Positions 60,133 to 64,000 of a stretch of 64,000 nt of DNA are shown piece after piece. The stretch spans positions 146,685 to 210,684 of the forward strand of contig DIUT01000046.1 of assembly GCA_002423105.1 (NCBI GenBank), written 5' to 3'. A program made the position numbers and the translations under genes. This DNA comes from Geobacter sp. UBA6151. Lineage in GTDB: Bacteria; Desulfobacterota; Desulfuromonadia; Geobacterales; Pseudopelobacteraceae. Position 1 is the stretch's first letter. Every line of letters begins with the position of its first letter. The notes beneath the pieces were generated by a model. It saw nothing but the letters and a program-made list of their open reading frames with translations. It had not been told where the DNA came from and searched no databases.

Positions 60133-61688
60133 TGAATGCCTGGAAAGAGGATGTTTCTCTTTTGTATGTTGAGGATGATCAAGCTGTGCGCGAGAACATG
60201 CTGGTGTTTCTTGGCCGCCGTTTCGGACATGTCTGGCGGGCTGAAAACGGCCTGGAAGGACTTGAACTCTATCAGGAGAAATCTCCGGATATTGTTATGA
60301 CCGACATCAGGATGCCGGTCATGGACGGCCTGGCCATGGCCCGCGCCATACTGAAAAAGAACAGCAAGGCTCCGGTGATCATAACCTCGGCCCATAGCGA
60401 CTCAGGTTGTCTGCTGGAGGCCATTGAGCTGGGGATCAGTCACTATCTGCTGAAACCGCTGGACAGCAGCAAGCTGGATGCATCGTTGCAACAGTGCGTG
60501 AAGATGGTGCAGAAGACAAAGATTCGCGGTGAACGGCAAAAATCCTTTGCCCAGGCGTACAAGAGTATTAACTCCATGATCGACTACGGAGAAAAAAGCA
60601 TCGACAGTTCCGCCAGCCTCTGTAACGAAATAGAACTGCAACTGGATAAAACCATAGAAAGTTTCAGTGCTGGAAATGGTCAGACTTCAGGTAGTCCAGC
60701 CAGCATTATCCTGACCTTGACCCATGGTCTGCCAGGGCAGCCGGAGTGGCTCTGGTACGATCTGGCAGCCGACCAGCCGCTTCAGCGGTTTTGTTATCTG
60801 GATCACCCGAAGCTGGATATGCTCTCTCCGGTCAGGTGTCTTGCGCTCTACTGCCTTAATGACGATGACCCGCTTCCCGATGATCCGATTCTGAAAAGCT
60901 TCATTGAGCATCTTGACCGACACGGTGAGCATCCCCGCAACATGGTCTGGTATCTGAACGGCAGCCGCATTGTCTGCGGCCTGAACTATCCATACCGGGT
61001 GACGGCCTTCGATGGGGCGGTGATCAAGAGTCTGGCTGTACAGGCCCGCTATATCGATAATCTTTCAACGCACTATCACCAGACCGAAGAGGCGTTCCTG
61101 TACACCATAACCTCTCTGGCCAGGGCAGCAGAGGCCAATGATGAGGACAACGGCAACCATGTCCTGCGGGTTGCCGAGTATAGCGCGGCGATCTCCCGTC
61201 AGATCGGCTACTCCGATGACCATGCAGAAATTATTGCGCAACAGAGCCAGCTGCACGATGTGGGCAAGATACATATCAAGCCTGAACTGTTGAGAAAACC
61301 AGGAAAGCTGACCGATGAAGAGATGGAGCTGGTAAAAGAGCATACCCTGTTTGGCGCGCAGATCATCGGCAATCATCCCCGGCTGGAGATAGCGTGCACC
61401 ATTGCCCTGCACCACCATGAACGTTGGAACGGCACCGGGTATCCATACCGTTTGCACGGCAATGACATTCCATTGGATGCCCGTATTGTGGCAGTTGCCG
61501 ATACCTATGATGCACTGAGAAACAAAAGAAGCTATAAATCGGCATTTGATCATACCACAGCCTGCCGGATCATTCTGGAGGGAGACGGCAGGACAGAGCC
61601 GACACATTTTGACCCCGACCTGTTGAGAGCGTTTAAGGCGATACATTCAAAGCTCAATGATATTTACGAACGGTTTGCATTAAAATAG
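60132..61688 (+). CDS. response regulator with HD-GYP c-di-GMP phosphodiesterase
   Basis: A 518-residue two-domain regulator. Receiver (1-125) with Asp58 in IVMTDIRMP and Lys in LLKPLD; a central region (about 150-315) without recognised domain; and an HD-GYP domain with HVLRVAEYSAAI, QLHDVGKIHIKPELL, IALHHHERWNGTGYP and VADTYDALRNKRSY, all key residues kept. It should hydrolyse cyclic-di-GMP when phosphorylated. The kinase gene upstream overlaps it. Confidence 0.9.
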   Translation: MNAWKEDVSLLYVEDDQAVRENMLVFLGRRFGHVWRAENGLEGLELYQEKSPDIVMTDIRMPVMDGLAMARAILKKNSKAPVIITSAHSDSGCLLEAIELGISHYLLKPLDSSKLDASLQQCVKMVQKTKIRGERQKSFAQAYKSINSMIDYGEKSIDSSASLCNEIELQLDKTIESFSAGNGQTSGSPASIILTLTHGLPGQPEWLWYDLAADQPLQRFCYLDHPKLDMLSPVRCLALYCLNDDDPLPDDPILKSFIEHLDRHGEHPRNMVWYLNGSRIVCGLNYPYRVTAFDGAVIKSLAVQARYIDNLSTHYHQTEEAFLYTITSLARAAEANDEDNGNHVLRVAEYSAAISRQIGYSDDHAEIIAQQSQLHDVGKIHIKPELLRKPGKLTDEEMELVKEHTLFGAQIIGNHPRLEIACTIALHHHERWNGTGYPYRLHGNDIPLDARIVAVADTYDALRNKRSYKSAFDHTTACRIILEGDGRTEPTHFDPDLLRAFKAIHSKLNDIYERFALK

Positions 61689-61703
61689 TACAGCGAGAAC
61701 CCC

Positions 61704-62792
61704 ATGACGATAAAAGTCCTGATAGTCGATGATTCCGCATTGGTCAGGAGTCTCTTGACCGAACTGATCAATAGCCAGCCGGATATGAGCGTGGTGGGGG
61801 TTGCGCCTGATCCGTACATAGCTCGCGATCGGATAAAGACTCTTGACCCGGATGTGCTGACTCTGGATGTAGAGATGCCGCGTATGGACGGACTGGCTTT
61901 TCTGGAAAAGCTGATGCGTCTGCACCCCATGCCGGTGGTGATGGTGTCGTCTCTTACGGAAAAAAGTTCGGATATAACCTTGCGGGCGTTGGAGCTGGGG
62001 GCGTTTGACTATGTCACCAAGCCCAAGCTTGATATCAGCAAGGGGTTGCACGAAAGTTGCCGTGAGATTGTAGAGAAGATTCGCGGCGCTGCTTCGGCCA
62101 AGATGAAGAATCTTGTCAAGCGTCCGGGGCAGCTGAATGTGGAGAAGAAAAACAGCGCTGACGTGGTGCTTCCGTCCCTTGCAACACATATCATGACCAC
62201 CGAGAAGGTTGTGATCATAGGTGCTTCCACCGGTGGAACCGAGGCGCTGAAGGATGTGCTGACCGCTCTGCCTGCCGACTCACCGGGCATTCTCATTACC
62301 CAGCATATGCCAGCTGCTTTTACCAGTGCTTTTGCCAATCGCCTGGACCGTCTCTGCCGGATATCGGTCAAGGAAGCCCGTGACGGTGATCGGGTGCTGC
62401 CGGGCCATGCCTACATTGCGCCCGGAGACCGGCATCTGCTGCTTGCCCGCAGTGGTGCAAACTATGTTACCCAGATTACCGATGGGCCGTTGGTCAGCCG
62501 TCATCGGCCTTCTGTGGATGTCCTTTTTCGTTCCGCAGCCAACTGTGCGGGAAAGAACTGTATCGGGGTCATCCTGACCGGTATGGGGGATGATGGGGCG
62601 GCCGGAATGCTGGAGATGAAACAAGCCGGCGCATACAACATTGCCCAGGATGAAGCAACCTGTGTGGTGTTTGGTATGCCGAAGGAAGCCATTGCCCATG
62701 GCGGGGTTGATGAGGTGGCGTCGTTGACTGATATTCCGCGCAGGATTATGCATCATCTGTCTGCACGAGGAGAGCGTGTGACTCGCGTCTAA
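61704..62792 (+). CDS. cheB: chemotaxis methylesterase CheB
   Basis: A 362-residue protein: receiver with Asp55 (LTLDVEMPRMDG) and a methylesterase domain with the triad Ser175 (IIGASTGGTE), His201 (TQHMPAAFT) and Asp297 (GMGDDGAAG). It removes receptor methyl groups after phosphorylation by CheA. The linker is somewhat longer than in E. coli. Confidence 0.95.
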   Translation: MTIKVLIVDDSALVRSLLTELINSQPDMSVVGVAPDPYIARDRIKTLDPDVLTLDVEMPRMDGLAFLEKLMRLHPMPVVMVSSLTEKSSDITLRALELGAFDYVTKPKLDISKGLHESCREIVEKIRGAASAKMKNLVKRPGQLNVEKKNSADVVLPSLATHIMTTEKVVIIGASTGGTEALKDVLTALPADSPGILITQHMPAAFTSAFANRLDRLCRISVKEARDGDRVLPGHAYIAPGDRHLLLARSGANYVTQITDGPLVSRHRPSVDVLFRSAANCAGKNCIGVILTGMGDDGAAGMLEMKQAGAYNIAQDEATCVVFGMPKEAIAHGGVDEVASLTDIPRRIMHHLSARGERVTRV

Positions 62793-62861
62793 TTCCAAAA
62801 ATACCGTTTATCCATGTAGGGGCGAAGCAGATGAAACGTGCTTCTTGTGAGGTGGGAAATC

Positions 62862-63227
62862 ATGGCAAAAACAATTCTGACTGTGGATGATTCGGCAAGC
62901 GTACGCCAGATGGTTGCCTTCACTTTGCGCCAAGGCGGGTATGATGTTGTTGAAGCAGTTGATGGCCGTGACGGGCTGTTGAAACTGGGCGGAACAAAGT
63001 GCGACATGATTCTGACCGACCTGAATATGCCCAATATGGACGGAATAAGCCTGATACGCGAGGTGCGAAATAATACGGCTAATCGTAATCTGCCGATTGT
63101 CATGCTGACCACTGAATCTCAGGATGCACGCAAACAGGAAGGAAAAACAGCGGGCGCTACCGGCTGGATTGTCAAACCGTTCAATCCGGATCAGTTGCTG
63201 GCGGTGGTCAAGCGCGTGCTTGGCTGA
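62862..63227 (+). CDS. cheY: CheY-like response regulator
   Basis: A 121-residue single receiver: ILTVDDSASVRQ, phospho-Asp53 in ILTDLNMPNMDG, Thr-switch in MLTTESQ, and Lys in IVKPFNPDQ. It is the output or phosphate-sink regulator of the cluster. I chose the ATG at 62862, after GAGGTGGG; the frame opens at 62838. Confidence 0.93.
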   Translation: MAKTILTVDDSASVRQMVAFTLRQGGYDVVEAVDGRDGLLKLGGTKCDMILTDLNMPNMDGISLIREVRNNTANRNLPIVMLTTESQDARKQEGKTAGATGWIVKPFNPDQLLAVVKRVLG

Positions 63228-63259
63228 ACCGCTGAACAGATAATCTTTCCTGAACTTGA

Positions 63260-63287
63260 TTGACATGTGCCTCATTATTGTTACAGT
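63260..63287 (+). promoter_or_regulatory. promoter of the efflux adaptor gene
   Basis: TTGACA and TACAGT are 16 bases apart, 45 bases upstream of the adaptor ATG. Confidence 0.55.
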
Positions 63288-63331
63288 TCACCGATAAAAT
63301 GTGTCGGTATTTCTGTAACGGAGGACAATCC

Positions 63332-64000
63332 ATGACATTATTGCCGAGGGTATCCGGTTTCTGCGCTGTTGTTTCCATGCTTCTTCTTAGCACAACCTTT
63401 CTTGCCGGATGTAATCGCCAGCCCCCTGCCGGACCACCCCCCCATGCGACGGAGGTTGTTGCCGTCACTGTTCAGCCCCAAACAGTACCGGTGGAGTTTC
63501 CAATTGTGGCCCAGATCCAGAGTTCCCATCAGGTGGATGTGATGGCCAGGGTAAGCGGTTTCCTGGAAAAAATAAGTTACAAGGAAGGGTATCCGGTGCG
63601 GCAAGGGCAGGTGCTGTTTCTGCTGGACAAAAAACCGTTTATTGCTGCTGCCGATGCTGCCAAAGCTGAAGTTGATACTCGTAAGTCACAGCTTTGGACC
63701 GCCAAGGCGACCCTGGACCGAATCAAGCCCCTTGCTGAACAGAACGCCGCCAGCAAGAGCGATCTGGACAATGCCATCGGCAACCACAAGACCGCCGAGG
63801 CCGGGGTGCAGCAGGCTCAGGCCAACTATGACAAGGCGTTGCTTGACTTAAGCTACACCACCATCATTGCGCCGTTTAGCGGTGTTGCCGGACAGGCCCT
63901 GATGCGTGAGGGGGGCTATATTACGGCTGGCGGCAGTTCGGCCAAGCTTACCTACGTGGCCAAGCTTGATCCAGCCTGGGTTGATTTCAGCATTTCCCAG
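63332..64000 (+). CDS. RND efflux periplasmic adaptor (AcrA/MexA family), partial
   Basis: The first 223 codons of a membrane-fusion protein that runs off the window. A lipoprotein signal ends LAGC (Cys27), then a Pro-rich spacer, the barrel-sandwich start VDVMARVSGFLEKISYKEGYPV with QGQVLFLLD, a coiled-coil hairpin (about 100-155; AEVDTRKSQLW…ANYDKALLDL), and SYTTIIAPFSGVAG. GGAGG precedes the ATG. It probably forms a tripartite pump with genes further right; it is outside the chemotaxis operon. Confidence 0.92.
   Translation, partial: MTLLPRVSGFCAVVSMLLLSTTFLAGCNRQPPAGPPPHATEVVAVTVQPQTVPVEFPIVAQIQSSHQVDVMARVSGFLEKISYKEGYPVRQGQVLFLLDKKPFIAAADAAKAEVDTRKSQLWTAKATLDRIKPLAEQNAASKSDLDNAIGNHKTAEAGVQQAQANYDKALLDLSYTTIIAPFSGVAGQALMREGGYITAGGSSAKLTYVAKLDPAWVDFSISQ

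Overview
The gene content and order point to a member of the Geobacterales (Desulfuromonadia), probably of the Trichlorobacter / Geobacter lovleyi type. The supporting signs are a eukaryotic-type citrate synthase, a chemotaxis cluster with poly-HAMP receptors, a carboxynorspermidine-type polyamine operon, many PAS/hybrid kinases, and GC-rich intergenic palindromes. This is inference from gene families; no rRNA or tRNA gene was seen that could settle it.

About 0-46 kb is read mostly leftward and is largely housekeeping. From the left: tsaB and a PAS hybrid kinase; then the operon rpsB-tsf-pyrH-frr-uppS-cdsA-dxr-rseP (10.1 to 3.1 kb), which joins translation, nucleotide supply, undecaprenyl lipid and isoprenoid synthesis; then a DUF255 thioredoxin-like protein. 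Between 12.2 and 17.3 kb lies a rightward accessory block: dgt, a VapBC module, MgtC, a HEPN/MNT toxin-antitoxin pair, yfbR and a TPR protein. Then, leftward again: speA, carboxynorspermidine synthase, a DUF559 nuclease-like gene bracketed by palindromes, and nspC; ppx; pnp and rpsO; truB-nrnA-rbfA-infB-rnpM/L7Ae-nusA-rimP; a SPOR protein, argS, a new small Cys-rich ORF, ftsB; UDP-xylose synthase and UDP-glucose dehydrogenase; citrate synthase; an M24 peptidase; and a lipoprotein / zinc-ribbon / SPFH trio with a PilZ protein.

From 46.6 kb to the end everything is rightward: a histidine kinase (frameshifted at an A7 run) with a sigma-54 regulator, a hybrid kinase, then STAS-CheA-CheW-CheR-like-MCP-CheR-kinase-HD-GYP regulator-CheB-CheY, and finally the start of an RND efflux adaptor. 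The MCP carries four 91-residue tandem repeats of HAMP type and ends in a DWNEF tether that fits the CheR/CheB docking motif. The kinase/HD-GYP pair ties this pathway to cyclic-di-GMP.

The most notable non-coding signals are a 182-bp MITE-like element with 20-bp terminal inverted repeats and a 3-bp TTA duplication between truB and rpsO; a family of CGTA-core palindromes; a heptamer-repeat hairpin between infB and rbfA; CTCCC/GGGAG palindromes on both sides of the DUF559 gene; and a cluster of GTAAA-N3/5-TTTAC inverted repeats in front of the STAS-CheA operon.
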